A stretch of DNA of 64,000 nt from Ohtaekwangia sp. (GCA_021155195.1 JAJNPV010000011.1:50759-114758), one strand, 5' to 3'; shown: positions 45,755 to 55,631, numbered from the stretch's first letter. Numbers and translations: made by a program. The notes: a model not told the origin generated them from the letters alone.

Positions 45755-46762
45755 TCAGGAAATCTCGTTCATAATTTCTGAAAACAACTTATAGGATTTA
45801 ATACGATCGTTATGATGGTAAATATGAGAAACTACCATCAGTTCATTGACACCAGTCTCCTTCAAAAACTTTTGTGTTTTGGCTTTAACGGTTTCTTTGC
45901 TTCCTATAAAAGCATATTTAAACATGCGTTGGAAAGCCGGTTCCTGAATCAATTCTCGAATTTCACTTGTTGGCTCTTCAGGAGGTTGCATGTAGTCCAT
46001 GTTATTCGTCATCACTCCTACCATTAGCCGCACCAGCGAAGTAGAAATTTTTTCTGCTTCGTAATCAGTATCGGCAGCAATCACATTGATGCATGCTATG
46101 GAATAGGGTTTTTGCAAAACTTTTGAAGGCTGAAAATTATTGTAATAAATACTTAACGCCTCAAACAATTGAACAGGGGCAAAATGACTAGCGAATGCAT
46201 AGGGCAATCCCATCGCAGCGGCAAGTTTAGCGCTGTCGGTGCTTGATCCTAAGATATAGATAGGTACCTCAACTCCTTCCGCCACGGTGGCCCGAACCTT
46301 TGCCCCCTTGTTGCTCGCAGAAAAATATTGCTTTATTTGCTCTACTTCTTGCGGAAACTGATACACCGATTGCATTCTATCGGCCCGGATTGCATGCGCT
46401 GTAACCTGATCTGTACCCGGAGCCCTTCCTAACCCAAGATCAATCCTTCCAGGATGTAAAGAACCCAACGTACCAAACTGCTCGGCTACAATTAGAGGCG
46501 AATGGTTGGGCAACATAATGCCTCCTGAGCCTACTCTAATGTTTTGTGTTCCCCCCGCAATGTGACCGATCAACACAGCCGTGGCTGAGCTGGCAATACT
46601 TATCATATTGTGATGCTCAGCCAGCCAAAACCGGGTATACCCAAATTCTTCAACATGCTGAGCTAAATCGAGACTATTCTTAAATACATCGTGGGGAGTT
46701 GTATTGATTGCTACTGAGGCTAATTCCAGAACGGAATACGGGATATTTTTTTTGTTTAACAT
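45755..46762 (-). CDS. LLM-class flavin-dependent oxidoreductase
   Basis: Luciferase-like monooxygenase-family protein of 335 residues. Family features include YTRFWLAEHHN, VGSGGIMLPNHSPL, IDLGLGRAPGTD and ILGSSTDSAKLAA. It would use reduced flavin from a separate reductase. Substrate is unknown. It stands alone and is divergent from the DinB gene. Confidence 0.85.
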   Translation of the reverse strand: MLNKKNIPYSVLELASVAINTTPHDVFKNSLDLAQHVEEFGYTRFWLAEHHNMISIASSATAVLIGHIAGGTQNIRVGSGGIMLPNHSPLIVAEQFGTLGSLHPGRIDLGLGRAPGTDQVTAHAIRADRMQSVYQFPQEVEQIKQYFSASNKGAKVRATVAEGVEVPIYILGSSTDSAKLAAAMGLPYAFASHFAPVQLFEALSIYYNNFQPSKVLQKPYSIACINVIAADTDYEAEKISTSLVRLMVGVMTNNMDYMQPPEEPTSEIRELIQEPAFQRMFKYAFIGSKETVKAKTQKFLKETGVNELMVVSHIYHHNDRIKSYKLFSEIMNEIS

Positions 46763-46854
46763 AAACTAAATAAATCTTTTTCATACTGACATACAGTTGT
46801 CATAGTGCGAACGTAACTATGCATATAATAATTCACCCATAAACTAAAATCGAT

Positions 46855-47334
46855 ATGAAAATTAGCAACGATTCTCAGACTTTAACCGCTCAGCAACTTC
46901 TTGAACATTGGCAAGGCCACCGCAGCCTTACGCGCAGAGTGATTGAGGCCTTTCCAGACGATAAATTATTTACTCACTCGGTGGGAGGCATGAGGCCTTT
47001 TGCCGAATTGGCTTTGGAGATGTTGGGAATGACAACCCCCACCATGGAAGGTGTTGTTACGCGCACCTGGCCTACCTATTCGCCTGCTGAAAAACCCGAT
47101 TCAAAACAAGGGTTACTTGCCATGTGGGATAAAGCTACTGTTGAACTTAATGCATTATGGCCGCAGATTCCCGAAGGCCGCTTTCAGGAAGATGACAAAG
47201 CCTTTGGCATGTGGGCAGGAAAAGTTCATTGGATTCTCCTTTATATTATCGACAATGAAATTCATCATCGTGGGCAAGGCTATGTGTATTTAAGATCGTT
47301 AGGAATTGAGCCGCCACATTTTTGGGAAAGATAG
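46855..47334 (+). CDS. DinB-family protein
   Basis: Four-helix DinB/YfiT-type protein of 159 residues. Metal-binding histidine candidates are in EHWQGHR and IIDNEIHHRGQGYVYLR, the latter being the family signature. Members include thiol-transferases and uncharacterised stress proteins; no specific role can be given. It is followed by a palindromic repeat. Confidence 0.8.
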   Translation: MKISNDSQTLTAQQLLEHWQGHRSLTRRVIEAFPDDKLFTHSVGGMRPFAELALEMLGMTTPTMEGVVTRTWPTYSPAEKPDSKQGLLAMWDKATVELNALWPQIPEGRFQEDDKAFGMWAGKVHWILLYIIDNEIHHRGQGYVYLRSLGIEPPHFWER

Positions 47335-47340
47335 GATTAA

Positions 47341-47415
47341 GTTGATGTCAGGTTTTACAACCTGACATCCCATTGATAAGTAATTAAATCCGTCAGGTCG
47401 TTAAGGCCTGACTGC
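47341..47415. repeat. REP-like double palindrome, copy 1
   Basis: Two hairpins in series: TGTCAGGTTTTACAACCTGA (with a final CA) and GTCAGGTCGTTAAGGCCTGA (with a final C), joined by an AT-rich linker containing AATTAAATC. The same arrangement recurs at 48008-48083. It follows the DinB gene and may also end its transcript. Confidence 0.7.
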
Positions 47416-47434
47416 ATTGGGGATGATTATTTCT

Positions 47435-47929
47435 TCATACTTCAAAAAGATCAATCAATTTGTTCTCAGTTCTATTAAGCTGAACAATCAGTAATAGTGT
47501 AAAAAGTATTGGAACAATAAACGATAACGCAAGCCCCTTCCAGTTACCATTGTCAGTCTTCGAATCGAGAAATGTAGTCAACAATGGGAATAAGTAAATA
47601 AAGATAAACAGCATGAAAGTATTTAGTCCCAATCTGAACTTTAGAATAATACCACTTTTTTGTCCATGCTCAGTAATTTGTCCTTGAATATATAACTGAA
47701 AAAAATTCCTATCTAAAATGCGTGGAGAAAAATGAGGAGCCGTTTGTATTATTTCAAACTCTCTTTTGTTTTTATCTATTTTCCCAACCCAAGGCCGAGA
47801 AGTATCAACTGTTGAATTACTAAAAGGATTTACCAATCTATCTGCTTTCTCTACTTTCCAGTCAAGCCTTGATAACACCACTTGGGCATTTTCGTCACTT
47901 TCAAAGGTTTTGTTTCTAATTGATATCAT
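47435..47929 (-). CDS. Two-span membrane protein of unknown function
   Basis: Protein of 164 residues: soluble N-terminal half (1-100, with RLDWKVEKADRLVNPFSNS) and two membrane helices (about 105-122 and 133-150) near the C-terminus, where TENKLIDLFEV ends the protein. No family recognised. It is the only gene between the two REP-like elements. Confidence 0.6.
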   Translation of the reverse strand: MISIRNKTFESDENAQVVLSRLDWKVEKADRLVNPFSNSTVDTSRPWVGKIDKNKREFEIIQTAPHFSPRILDRNFFQLYIQGQITEHGQKSGIILKFRLGLNTFMLFIFIYLFPLLTTFLDSKTDNGNWKGLALSFIVPILFTLLLIVQLNRTENKLIDLFEV

Positions 47930-47973
47930 AAATTATTAACAATTCTTCTATTCAATATCACCCAAAAATTTAT

Positions 47974-48083
47974 CAGACCTGATTGGTCTGGAAATTAATT
48001 AAACTTAGTTGTTGTCAGGTTTTACAGCCTGATAACCTATTGTTAAGTTATAATTAAATCAGTCAAATCGTGAGACCTGACTG
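47974..48083. repeat. REP-like palindromes, copy 2
   Basis: A simple hairpin CAGACCTGATTGGTCTG (47974-47990) is followed by GTTGTCAGGTTTTACAGCCTGA (48008 onward, shown in part: TTGTCAGGTTTTACAGCC) and AGTCAAATCGTGAGACCTGA ending near 48083. Linker words AATTAAATC and the order of hairpins match copy 1 at 47341-47415. Confidence 0.65.
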
Positions 48084-48123
48084 CAAATGAAAAATCAGCA
48101 ATCTCTAAATAAACGCAAATCCT

Positions 48124-49140
48124 TTACTTCAAATACAATAATGTTATTGTTTCTTCCCTAGATAATCCACTCACCTTTCGGCTACGTGTTGCCCGGTTCC
48201 ATCTCGTTCTAAACTTTCCATCCGTCCAATCACTTAATATAGTAGGATGAATATAGGAAGAGCGACAAACAGTTGGTGTATTGCCCAAATCAGAAGCTAC
48301 GGTTTTGATTACTTCATTTGCAATCCTCTTTCTGGCAGTTGGTGTATCGGGATCTAACTGTTTGGAAAGTCGCGAGGCGGTTTTCCAGGTAGCTGCCCAT
48401 GTGCGAAAGTCCTTTGCCGTTACTTTCTCATTCTTCGCAGTAATCGCATCCAAATATTCGTTGATATGATTCGCCTTTATATCAAAATCATTTCCATCTT
48501 TATCTTCATATCGAAACAGATCACGATTCTTACTTTGCTTACCCACTGCTCCCGACTGCTTAATCAGCTGTGCCAAATCATCTTCCCAAATTCTTCGCTT
48601 CCACAGCTTACCCGACTTGCCCATAAATTCAAATACAGCATCCAACTCCCCTTCGGCATGTTTTGAACTATCTAATTTCATATGTCCTGTTTTCAAGGTT
48701 GTTAATCCATAGGACTTGTTCTGTTTTGCGTACTCATCATTACCCACCCTGAAATGATAAAGATCAATAAGCTTTACAACAAGCGCTACTACTTTGTCCT
48801 TAGGCATTCCATCCAGCTTTAAATCCCGATTAACTTTTCTTCGGATGGTAGGAAGTGTTTTTGCAAAACCAGTCATGCCATCAAACTTTTCAGCAGCCCG
48901 GGCCTGTGTCCACGCTTCATGATACCGATACTGCAGGCGACCTTTTGCATCGTATCCTGTGGCTTGTAAACTTGCATTCGCATCAGCAGAAATTTGAACA
49001 TCTATCCATGCCGGTGGCAACACCAATTTGTTGCACCGATCAATTACTTTTTGATCTTTGATTTGTTTGCCTCTGGCATCAAAATAATCCCAACTAAGAA
49101 CTTTTGTCTTTCTTCTTTTTCGAGAGATTCCTTTTTTCAT
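48124..49140 (-). CDS. DNA topoisomerase IB
   Basis: Poxvirus/eukaryote-like type IB topoisomerase of 338 residues, which relaxes supercoils through a 3'-phosphotyrosine. The catalytic tyrosine is Y296 in CRSSYIHPTIL, and active-site arginines are R131 (HFRVGNDEYA) and R246 (AKDFRTWAATW). A lysine-rich N-terminus (KKGISRKRRKTK) probably helps DNA binding. Length is normal for the bacterial form. It stands alone. Confidence 0.93.
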   Translation of the reverse strand: MKKGISRKRRKTKVLSWDYFDARGKQIKDQKVIDRCNKLVLPPAWIDVQISADANASLQATGYDAKGRLQYRYHEAWTQARAAEKFDGMTGFAKTLPTIRRKVNRDLKLDGMPKDKVVALVVKLIDLYHFRVGNDEYAKQNKSYGLTTLKTGHMKLDSSKHAEGELDAVFEFMGKSGKLWKRRIWEDDLAQLIKQSGAVGKQSKNRDLFRYEDKDGNDFDIKANHINEYLDAITAKNEKVTAKDFRTWAATWKTASRLSKQLDPDTPTARKRIANEVIKTVASDLGNTPTVCRSSYIHPTILSDWTDGKFRTRWNRATRSRKVSGLSREETITLLYLK

Positions 49141-49310
49141 AGCTGTGGAGAATAGTTTTCATCTAAGTCACTCACTAAATTTAGAAAGAATTAATAACAA
49201 ACGTTTTCGGGTTACGTCATTTAATGTCTCAGCATTCTGTTTTAACGATTTTATTAAAAATATAAACTTATGCCCCACACTTTGCGTTAAGACCCAATAC
49301 TCGCTCAAAA

Positions 49311-49342
49311 CTTGATTGTATAAGCAAATTGGTCTAGTTTTG
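49311..49342 (+). promoter_or_regulatory. Bacteroidota-type promoter, near-leaderless
   Basis: CTTG at 49311-49314 (one base from TTTG), 20 bases, then TAGTTTTG at 49335-49342, an exact TAnnTTTG. The ATG of the next gene follows only 7 bases later, so the transcript would have almost no leader. Confidence 0.55.
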
Positions 49343-49349
49343 CCTCCGA

Positions 49350-49700
49350 ATGCAAAAAGGATTCGTAAAATATTACCTCACTCTTTTTATTCTTCTCTTT
49401 AGCGGATATAGCTATCTATCCGCTACTTCCAGTTGTCTCACAGGGTCAAGAGATACGCGTGTTAATGGCGCACATCGTTACCGTGATTATTCATTCAACG
49501 CTTCACTTTCTACCAGTCATAAAATAGATTTTGCTGAAAATGAAATTGAGGAAGAAGATGAAGATGAATCAAGCCTGCACATCAGGTCGTTCGAAAGTCT
49601 TAATTACTCTCCTGATTTCAGTTCTCAATCAGTTGGACGTTTCGCTCGCGAAAATAAAGACATCCCCTTCTACTTAATATTCTGCACAATCAGAATATGA
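49350..49700 (+). CDS. Small secreted protein upstream of the RND operon
   Basis: Protein of 116 residues with a signal-like hydrophobic N-terminus (YYLTLFILLFSGYSYL) and a central acidic run (NEIEEEDEDESSLH). No family recognised. A perfect hairpin (49677-49698) overlaps its last codons and stop. It has a good promoter and is read toward the RND genes; 145 bp separate it from the fusion protein. It may be a leader gene for that operon, which is inference. Confidence 0.5.
   Translation: MQKGFVKYYLTLFILLFSGYSYLSATSSCLTGSRDTRVNGAHRYRDYSFNASLSTSHKIDFAENEIEEEDEDESSLHIRSFESLNYSPDFSSQSVGRFARENKDIPFYLIFCTIRI
49677..49698. promoter_or_regulatory. Hairpin at end of leader gene
   Basis: ATATTCTG, loop CACAAT, CAGAATAT: a perfect 8-bp stem reaching the stop codon of the 116-residue gene. 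No T-run follows, so it is not a classic terminator. Possible attenuator or operator before the efflux operon. Confidence 0.45.
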
Positions 49701-49776
49701 TATAAAACAACAGGTACCTTCTGGGTTTCCTGCTTTTTATAATCTCACCGAGGCATTTCGCTTCTGTTGATGAACG

Positions 49777-49797
49777 CCTTGTACTTCACGTACAAGG
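49777..49797. promoter_or_regulatory. Palindrome upstream of RND operon
   Basis: CCTTGTAC, loop TTCAC, GTACAAGG: a perfect 8-bp inverted repeat 49 bp before the fusion protein start. It may be a repressor site or an RNA hairpin; no repressor gene is nearby. Confidence 0.45.
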
Positions 49798-49845
49798 GTT
49801 AAAGAAATCACTAAGAATAAAATCGTTTATACATCAAAATTAATT

Positions 49846-50928
49846 ATGAAAAAAATTCTCATACTCATAAGCGTGGGGGCATTAGTTTGCTTTACAAGCT
49901 GTGAGTCGCACAAGGAAGAGGCAAAAGAAGAAACCAAATTTTTGGTTACCAGCCCCATACGAATGGACACCTCAATTACAAAAGATTATGTGTGTCAGAT
50001 TCGATCCATACAACATATTGAAATGAGAGCGCTGGAAAAAGGCTACCTGCAAGAAATTTTTGTAGATGAAGGTCAGTCCGTAAAAAAAGGAAAACTCATG
50101 TTTCAAATCATGCCTATGCTCTATAAAGCTGAAATGCAAAAAGCGCAAGCCGAGGCAAACTTTGTTGAAATTGAATATCAAAACACAGCAAAACTTGCTG
50201 AAAGCAATATAGTTGCGCCTAATGAGTTGGCTTTGGCCAAAGCCAAACTTGAAAAAGCCAGAGCCGAATTGGCATTGGCCCAGGTTCACTTAGGGTTTAC
50301 AGAAATCAGGGCACCCTTCGATGGTATCATGGATCGATTTCATGTTCGGTTAGGAAGCCTTGTAGATGAAGGTGATTTGCTAACCACCCTATCTGATAAC
50401 AGTAAAATGTGGGTTTACTTCAATGTGCCTGAAGCGGAGTACCTCGAGTACGAATCGAATGTTAAATCTAAAGACAAAATACAAGTGAACCTGATGATGG
50501 CTAATGGACGAAAGTTCAAACATTCAGGAGTGGTTGAAACCATTGAGGCTGAATTCAACAACGAAACAGGAAACATTGCCTTTAGGGCAACATTCCCTAA
50601 TCCAAATGGATTGCTTAGGCATGGAGAAACAGGCAATGTGATTATGACCATTCCACTCAATGATGTGTTAGTGATTCCTCAGAAGTCGACATTCGAAATT
50701 TTGGATAAACGATATGTGTTTGTGGTTGACAAGGATAATATAATCCGGTCGAGAGCTATTACAATTGCTGCAGAAATGCCACACATCTATGCCGTGCAAA
50801 GCGGCCTTGAGGCTACCGATAAAATTCTTCTTGAAGGCTTACGACTGGTTCGGGAAAAAGAAAAGATCAAGTATGTATTCAAAGATCCAAAAGAAGTGAT
50901 CTCGCACTTAGAGCTCTATGCAGAATAA
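49846..50928 (+). CDS. RND efflux periplasmic adaptor (membrane fusion lipoprotein)
   Basis: Protein of 360 residues with a lipoprotein signal (cleavage before C in FTSCES). HlyD/AcrA-type features include IRSIQHIEMRALEKGYLQEIFV, the helical hairpin QAEANFVEIEYQNTAKLAE, and the lipoyl/barrel segments FTEIRAPFDGIMDRF and LRHGETGNVIMTIP. It links the inner-membrane pump to the outer-membrane channel. It starts 24 bp before the permease gene. Confidence 0.92.
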   Translation: MKKILILISVGALVCFTSCESHKEEAKEETKFLVTSPIRMDTSITKDYVCQIRSIQHIEMRALEKGYLQEIFVDEGQSVKKGKLMFQIMPMLYKAEMQKAQAEANFVEIEYQNTAKLAESNIVAPNELALAKAKLEKARAELALAQVHLGFTEIRAPFDGIMDRFHVRLGSLVDEGDLLTTLSDNSKMWVYFNVPEAEYLEYESNVKSKDKIQVNLMMANGRKFKHSGVVETIEAEFNNETGNIAFRATFPNPNGLLRHGETGNVIMTIPLNDVLVIPQKSTFEILDKRYVFVVDKDNIIRSRAITIAAEMPHIYAVQSGLEATDKILLEGLRLVREKEKIKYVFKDPKEVISHLELYAE

Positions 50929-50952
50929 TCTAAACTCTAAAAAGATAAAATA

Positions 50953-53900
50953 ATGTTTAGTAAAATTATTCATAGACCCGTTTTTGCTATTGTAATTTCG
51001 GTGATCATCCTTTTTGTAGGATCCTTAGCCATCAAGCAACTTCCTATATCGCAGTTTCCTGAAATTGCACCCACTACCGTAAGTATCTTTATTGCTTATC
51101 CTGGTTCAAGTGCCGATGTATTGGTAAAATCCACACTCATCACATTGGAGAACGCGATCAACGGTGTGCAGGGAATGAGATACATGACTTCCGATGCTAC
51201 CAGCGCAGGTGAAGCCACTGTTTCCATCATTTTTGATCCCGGCACGGATGCCAATGAAGCAGTAATTCGAGTCAAGACAAGGGTTGATCAAGTGATGCCG
51301 CTGCTGCCTGATTTGGTGCAGCGCGAAGGCGTTATCATCACTCCTATCCAACCGAGTATGTTGATGTATGTCAACCTTTACAGCACCGATAAAAAGTTGG
51401 AAGAAAAATTCTTGTACAACTACGCCAACGTAAAAATGATTCCTGAGATAAACAGGATACATGGAGTTGGAAGAACTAAAATTTTAGGAAGCCGCACCTA
51501 TGCCATGCGTATCTGGTTAAATCCGGATCGTATGCGGGCGTATAGCATCTCCATTGAAGAAGTAATGGAGGCATTGGCTGAGCAAAGTATTATCGGACGT
51601 CCCGGAAGAATTGGGCAAAGCTCAGGTATCAAAGCACAATCCCTGGAATACGTTCTTACTTATAAAGGTAGGTTCAGTAAGGCTGAAGAGTATGAAGGCA
51701 TTATTATCCGCGCGAATGCAGACGGTGAAAGTATACACTTACGGGATATTGGCAGGGCCGAATTAGGAAGTGAATTCTTTGATATCTATTCAAATCTGGA
51801 CGGCCATGCTTCGGCCGCGATTGTGCTAAAGCAGAACTATGGTAGTAATGCCAGCGATGTAATTAGAGATGTGAAAGCCAAGTTGGAAGAAATGCGGGCC
51901 GACTTCCCACCGGGGGTAGATTATAAAATCAGTTATGATGTGTCAACGTTCTTGGATGCATCCATCGAGCAAGTGACGCATACATTGAGGGATGCTTTTA
52001 TACTGGTTGCATTGGTCGTATTTATTTTCCTTGGTGATTGGCGCTCAACGCTGATACCTATTCTCGCGGTGCCAGTTTCCTTGATCGGTGCATTTTTTGT
52101 TATTCAGTTTTTTGGCTTATCAATCAATCTTGTTACGCTCTTTGCATTGGTATTAGCAATTGGTATTGTGGTGGATGATGCCATTGTAGTGGTGGAAGCT
52201 GTGCATGCCAAAATGGAAGAAGAACACTTAAATCCCTACAACGCAGTTAAAAAAGTGATGGGTGAAATTAGCGGTGCCATTATCGCCATCACAATGGTAA
52301 TGGTCTCTGTGTTCTTGCCCATTTCATTTATGACTGGTCCGGTAGGAACATTCTATAGACAATTCTCAATTACCATGGCCAGTGCTATTGTAATCTCTGC
52401 ATTAGTAGCGCTTACGTTAACTCCGGTGCTGTGTGCCATGTTATTAAAGAACACTCATGGGCAACCCAAAAAACAAAATCTTTTAAATAGATTCTTGACT
52501 AGTTTTAACAGAGGGTTTGATAAAGTAACAGGAAAATACACCGGCTTATTAAAACTTATTGTAACCAGACGGTTCCTTACATTTTCTATCCTGCTGGCCT
52601 TTTGTGCAGGGATATTTTTCGAGAACCAAATCCTACCGGCAGGATTTATTCCGAGTGAAGACCAAGGCACTATTTATGCCATTATCCAGACACCTCCCGG
52701 CTCAACATTGGAAAGTACAAATCAAGTTTCTGAAAGACTCCAAAAAATTTGTGAGGAAATTGAAGACATTGAATCTGTATCTTCCTTAGCTGGATATGAA
52801 ATCATGACGGAAGGAAGGGGTTCTAACGCAGGAACTTGTCTTATCAATTTGAAAAACTGGTCCGACAGAAAACACTCCGTAAAAGAAGTGATGGAAGAGT
52901 TGGAGGAAAAATCAAAAGACCTTGGTACCATCGTGGAATTTTTTGAACCCCCAGCTATTCCAGGGTTTGGATCATCTGGAGGTTTTTCTTTACGCCTTAT
53001 CGATAAGAACACGGATACGGATTACCAGGAGTTTGACAAGATCAATAAAAAGTTTATGGATGACTTACGAGCGCGTAAAGAACTCACGGGGTTGTTTACT
53101 TTCTTTGCCGCCAATTACCCACAGTATGAATTGGTAATTGATAATGAACTTGCCATGCAAAAAGGAGTATCCATTGGCACAGCGATGGAGAACCTGAATA
53201 TCTTAATTGGTAGTACATATGAGCAAGGGTTTATCCGGTTTGATCGTTTCTTCAAAGTCTATGTACAATCAGCACCAGAATTCAGAAGGCTTCCATCTGA
53301 TATTTTAAATCTGTTCGTTAAAAATGATCATGGCGAAATGGTGCCTTACTCGGCATTCATGAAACTTGAAAAGAAGCAAGGCCCTAATGAAATCACACGC
53401 TTCAATATGTACAATTCGGCAGCCATCCGCGGACTGCCGGCTACAGGGTATACTACAGCAGAAGCTATACAGGCGATCCGGGAGGTGGCAAAAGAAACGT
53501 TGCCAAAAGGATATGATATTGACTGGGAAGGACTCTCATATGATGAAGCATTAAGAGGAAATGAATCCCTTTATGTATTCCTGATTGTGCTTGCCTTTGT
53601 GTATTTAGTATTGGCAGCACAGTATGAAAGTTTTATTATTCCATTGGCAGTAATTTTTTCGCTACCGGTTGGGGTGTTTGGTTCGTTCATGCTGTTGAAG
53701 ATTATGGGATTGGATAATGATATCTATGCACAGATAGGGCTTATCATGCTGGTGGGTCTCCTGGGAAAAAATGCTGTGCTGATCGTTGAGTTTGCTGTGC
53801 AAAAGCATAGACATGGAGCTACCATTTTGGAAGCAGCGATTGAAGGTGCTAAAGTTCGCTTCCGCCCTATCTTAATGACCTCCTTCGCATTTATAGCAGG

Positions 53901-54150
53901 GTTGATTCCACTTGTACTTGCAAAAGGTGCCGGAGCCATTGGTAACAGAACTATTGGTGGTTCTGCCTTGGGTGGTATGCTATTGGGAACCATTATCGGG
54001 GTACTTGTTATTCCCGGACTGTATTACATTTTTGGAACCCTGGCAGATGGTCGTCAATTAATTCGAGATGAATATGACAGACCGTTGTCAGAAGAGCCAC
54101 AGCATAAACAAAAAAACAAACACAAACATACTGCAATCGAAAATGAATAA
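50953..54150 (+). CDS. RND multidrug-type efflux permease (HAE1 family)
   Basis: Inner-membrane proton-driven pump of 1065 residues, the normal AcrB length. It has the N-terminal helix, porter domains and paired membrane bundles of the family. The proton-relay aspartates are in IGIVVDDAIVVVEA, and FMTGPVGTFYRQFS and GLLGKNAVLIVEF are typical. Substrates are probably hydrophobic or amphiphilic drugs, dyes or detergents. Its end overlaps the outer-membrane gene by 8 bp. Confidence 0.95.
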   Translation: MFSKIIHRPVFAIVISVIILFVGSLAIKQLPISQFPEIAPTTVSIFIAYPGSSADVLVKSTLITLENAINGVQGMRYMTSDATSAGEATVSIIFDPGTDANEAVIRVKTRVDQVMPLLPDLVQREGVIITPIQPSMLMYVNLYSTDKKLEEKFLYNYANVKMIPEINRIHGVGRTKILGSRTYAMRIWLNPDRMRAYSISIEEVMEALAEQSIIGRPGRIGQSSGIKAQSLEYVLTYKGRFSKAEEYEGIIIRANADGESIHLRDIGRAELGSEFFDIYSNLDGHASAAIVLKQNYGSNASDVIRDVKAKLEEMRADFPPGVDYKISYDVSTFLDASIEQVTHTLRDAFILVALVVFIFLGDWRSTLIPILAVPVSLIGAFFVIQFFGLSINLVTLFALVLAIGIVVDDAIVVVEAVHAKMEEEHLNPYNAVKKVMGEISGAIIAITMVMVSVFLPISFMTGPVGTFYRQFSITMASAIVISALVALTLTPVLCAMLLKNTHGQPKKQNLLNRFLTSFNRGFDKVTGKYTGLLKLIVTRRFLTFSILLAFCAGIFFENQILPAGFIPSEDQGTIYAIIQTPPGSTLESTNQVSERLQKICEEIEDIESVSSLAGYEIMTEGRGSNAGTCLINLKNWSDRKHSVKEVMEELEEKSKDLGTIVEFFEPPAIPGFGSSGGFSLRLIDKNTDTDYQEFDKINKKFMDDLRARKELTGLFTFFAANYPQYELVIDNELAMQKGVSIGTAMENLNILIGSTYEQGFIRFDRFFKVYVQSAPEFRRLPSDILNLFVKNDHGEMVPYSAFMKLEKKQGPNEITRFNMYNSAAIRGLPATGYTTAEAIQAIREVAKETLPKGYDIDWEGLSYDEALRGNESLYVFLIVLAFVYLVLAAQYESFIIPLAVIFSLPVGVFGSFMLLKIMGLDNDIYAQIGLIMLVGLLGKNAVLIVEFAVQKHRHGATILEAAIEGAKVRFRPILMTSFAFIAGLIPLVLAKGAGAIGNRTIGGSALGGMLLGTIIGVLVIPGLYYIFGTLADGRQLIRDEYDRPLSEEPQHKQKNKHKHTAIENE

Positions 54151-55576
54151 TAAAATCATAAATGTTTTTGTGGGAGTAATCTTCCTGTCGGTAATCCTTG
54201 CGGCCTGTACTCCTGAAATAGTAAGTAAGACTGAAAATACAACTACCCCTGCAAGCTTCACTCACTCGCAGGATACTACCAATACAGTTAGTATGAAATG
54301 GCGGGAGTATTTCACCGATCCAAATCTGAATGCATTAATTGATACCGCGTTGAGCAATAATCAGGAGTTGAATATCACCTTGCAGGAAATTGAAATGGCT
54401 CGCAATGAAATCAGAGCCCGCAAAGGAGAATACTTACCATTTGTTGGTTTAGATGCTGCTGCCGGAGTAGATAAACCCGGACGCTATACGGGTAAAGGTT
54501 CCAGTGAAGCAACTACGGAAATTAAGCCGGGGATGGAAACCCCTGATCCTTTGCAAGATTATATGGTAGGTGCTTTTGCCACCTGGGAGATTGACATTTG
54601 GAACAAACTGCACAATGCCAAAAAAGCGGCCGTAAGCAGGTATCTATCAACTGTAGAAGGAAAGAATTTTATGGTGACTAATTTGATTGCCGAAATAGCA
54701 AATGCTTATTACGAACTACTTGCTCTTGACAATGAACTTTCAATTGTAAAACAGAATATTGAAATTCAGAGCAATGCATTGGAAGTAGTGAGAATGCAAA
54801 AGCAATCGGCACGGGTTACTGAACTTGCTGTACGCAGGTTTGAAGCTCAGGTGCTCAACACCAGAGGTCTTCAGTTTGGCATCCAACAAAATATTATTGA
54901 AACTGAAAATCTAATTAATTTTTTAGTAGGTCGGTTTCCGCAACCTATTGGCCGGGATACAGAGTCTTTTGTTAATTTGATTCCTAAAACAATTCAGGCG
55001 GGCATTCCAGCTCAGCTATTAGAAAACCGACCTGATGTTAAGCAAGCAGAAATGAATTTAGCGGCAGCCAAGCTGGATGTAAAAGTGGCCAAAGCGAGAT
55101 TTTATCCTTCCCTGGGCATTTCTGCAGGCATCGGATTTCAGGCATTTAATCCTACTTACTTAATGAAGACACCTCAGTCATTGATGTATTCGTTGGTAGG
55201 AGATTTAACAGCGCCTTTGGTTAACCGGAATGCGATTAAAGCAGCATACTTCAATGCGAATGCGATACAAATACAAGCGGTTTATAATTATGAACGCACA
55301 TTGTTAAACGCTTACGTTGAAGTTGCGAACCAACTTTCAATGATCGATAACATGGAGAATACCTACAACCTGAAAGTGCAGGAGGTTGAAGCACTCACGC
55401 AGTCAATCGATATTTCTAATAATCTGTTTCGCTCGGCACGAGCCGATTATATGGAAGTGTTGTTAACACAACGCGATGCACTGGAATCAAGATTTGATCT
55501 TATTGAAACCAAGAAGCGGCAAATGAATGCCATCGTTAACATTTACAAAGCATTAGGTGGTGGCTGGAAATATTAA
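54143..55576 (+). CDS. RND outer-membrane channel lipoprotein (NodT/TolC-type)
   Basis: Efflux channel of 477 residues. The frame begins earlier (54068), but ATG 54143 gives a lipoprotein signal (MNNKIINVF to LAAC), so it is preferred. TolC-type repeats include LNALIDTALSNNQELNI, IAEIANAYYELLALD, LLENRPDVKQAEMNLAAAK and a second set after 380. It completes the pump with the preceding two genes. An intrinsic terminator follows 24 bp after the stop. Confidence 0.92.
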   Translation: MNNKIINVFVGVIFLSVILAACTPEIVSKTENTTTPASFTHSQDTTNTVSMKWREYFTDPNLNALIDTALSNNQELNITLQEIEMARNEIRARKGEYLPFVGLDAAAGVDKPGRYTGKGSSEATTEIKPGMETPDPLQDYMVGAFATWEIDIWNKLHNAKKAAVSRYLSTVEGKNFMVTNLIAEIANAYYELLALDNELSIVKQNIEIQSNALEVVRMQKQSARVTELAVRRFEAQVLNTRGLQFGIQQNIIETENLINFLVGRFPQPIGRDTESFVNLIPKTIQAGIPAQLLENRPDVKQAEMNLAAAKLDVKVAKARFYPSLGISAGIGFQAFNPTYLMKTPQSLMYSLVGDLTAPLVNRNAIKAAYFNANAIQIQAVYNYERTLLNAYVEVANQLSMIDNMENTYNLKVQEVEALTQSIDISNNLFRSARADYMEVLLTQRDALESRFDLIETKKRQMNAIVNIYKALGGGWKY

Positions 55577-55600
55577 ACGCTAGAAATTCTAAATTTCAAG

Positions 55601-55631
55601 AAAGCATCTCTAAAAAATTAGAGATGCTTTT
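55601..55631 (+). terminator. Intrinsic terminator of RND operon
   Basis: Perfect 12-bp stem AAAGCATCTCTA / TAGAGATGCTTT with a 6-base loop (AAAAAT), followed by T-rich sequence. It lies 24 bp after the channel gene. Confidence 0.9.
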
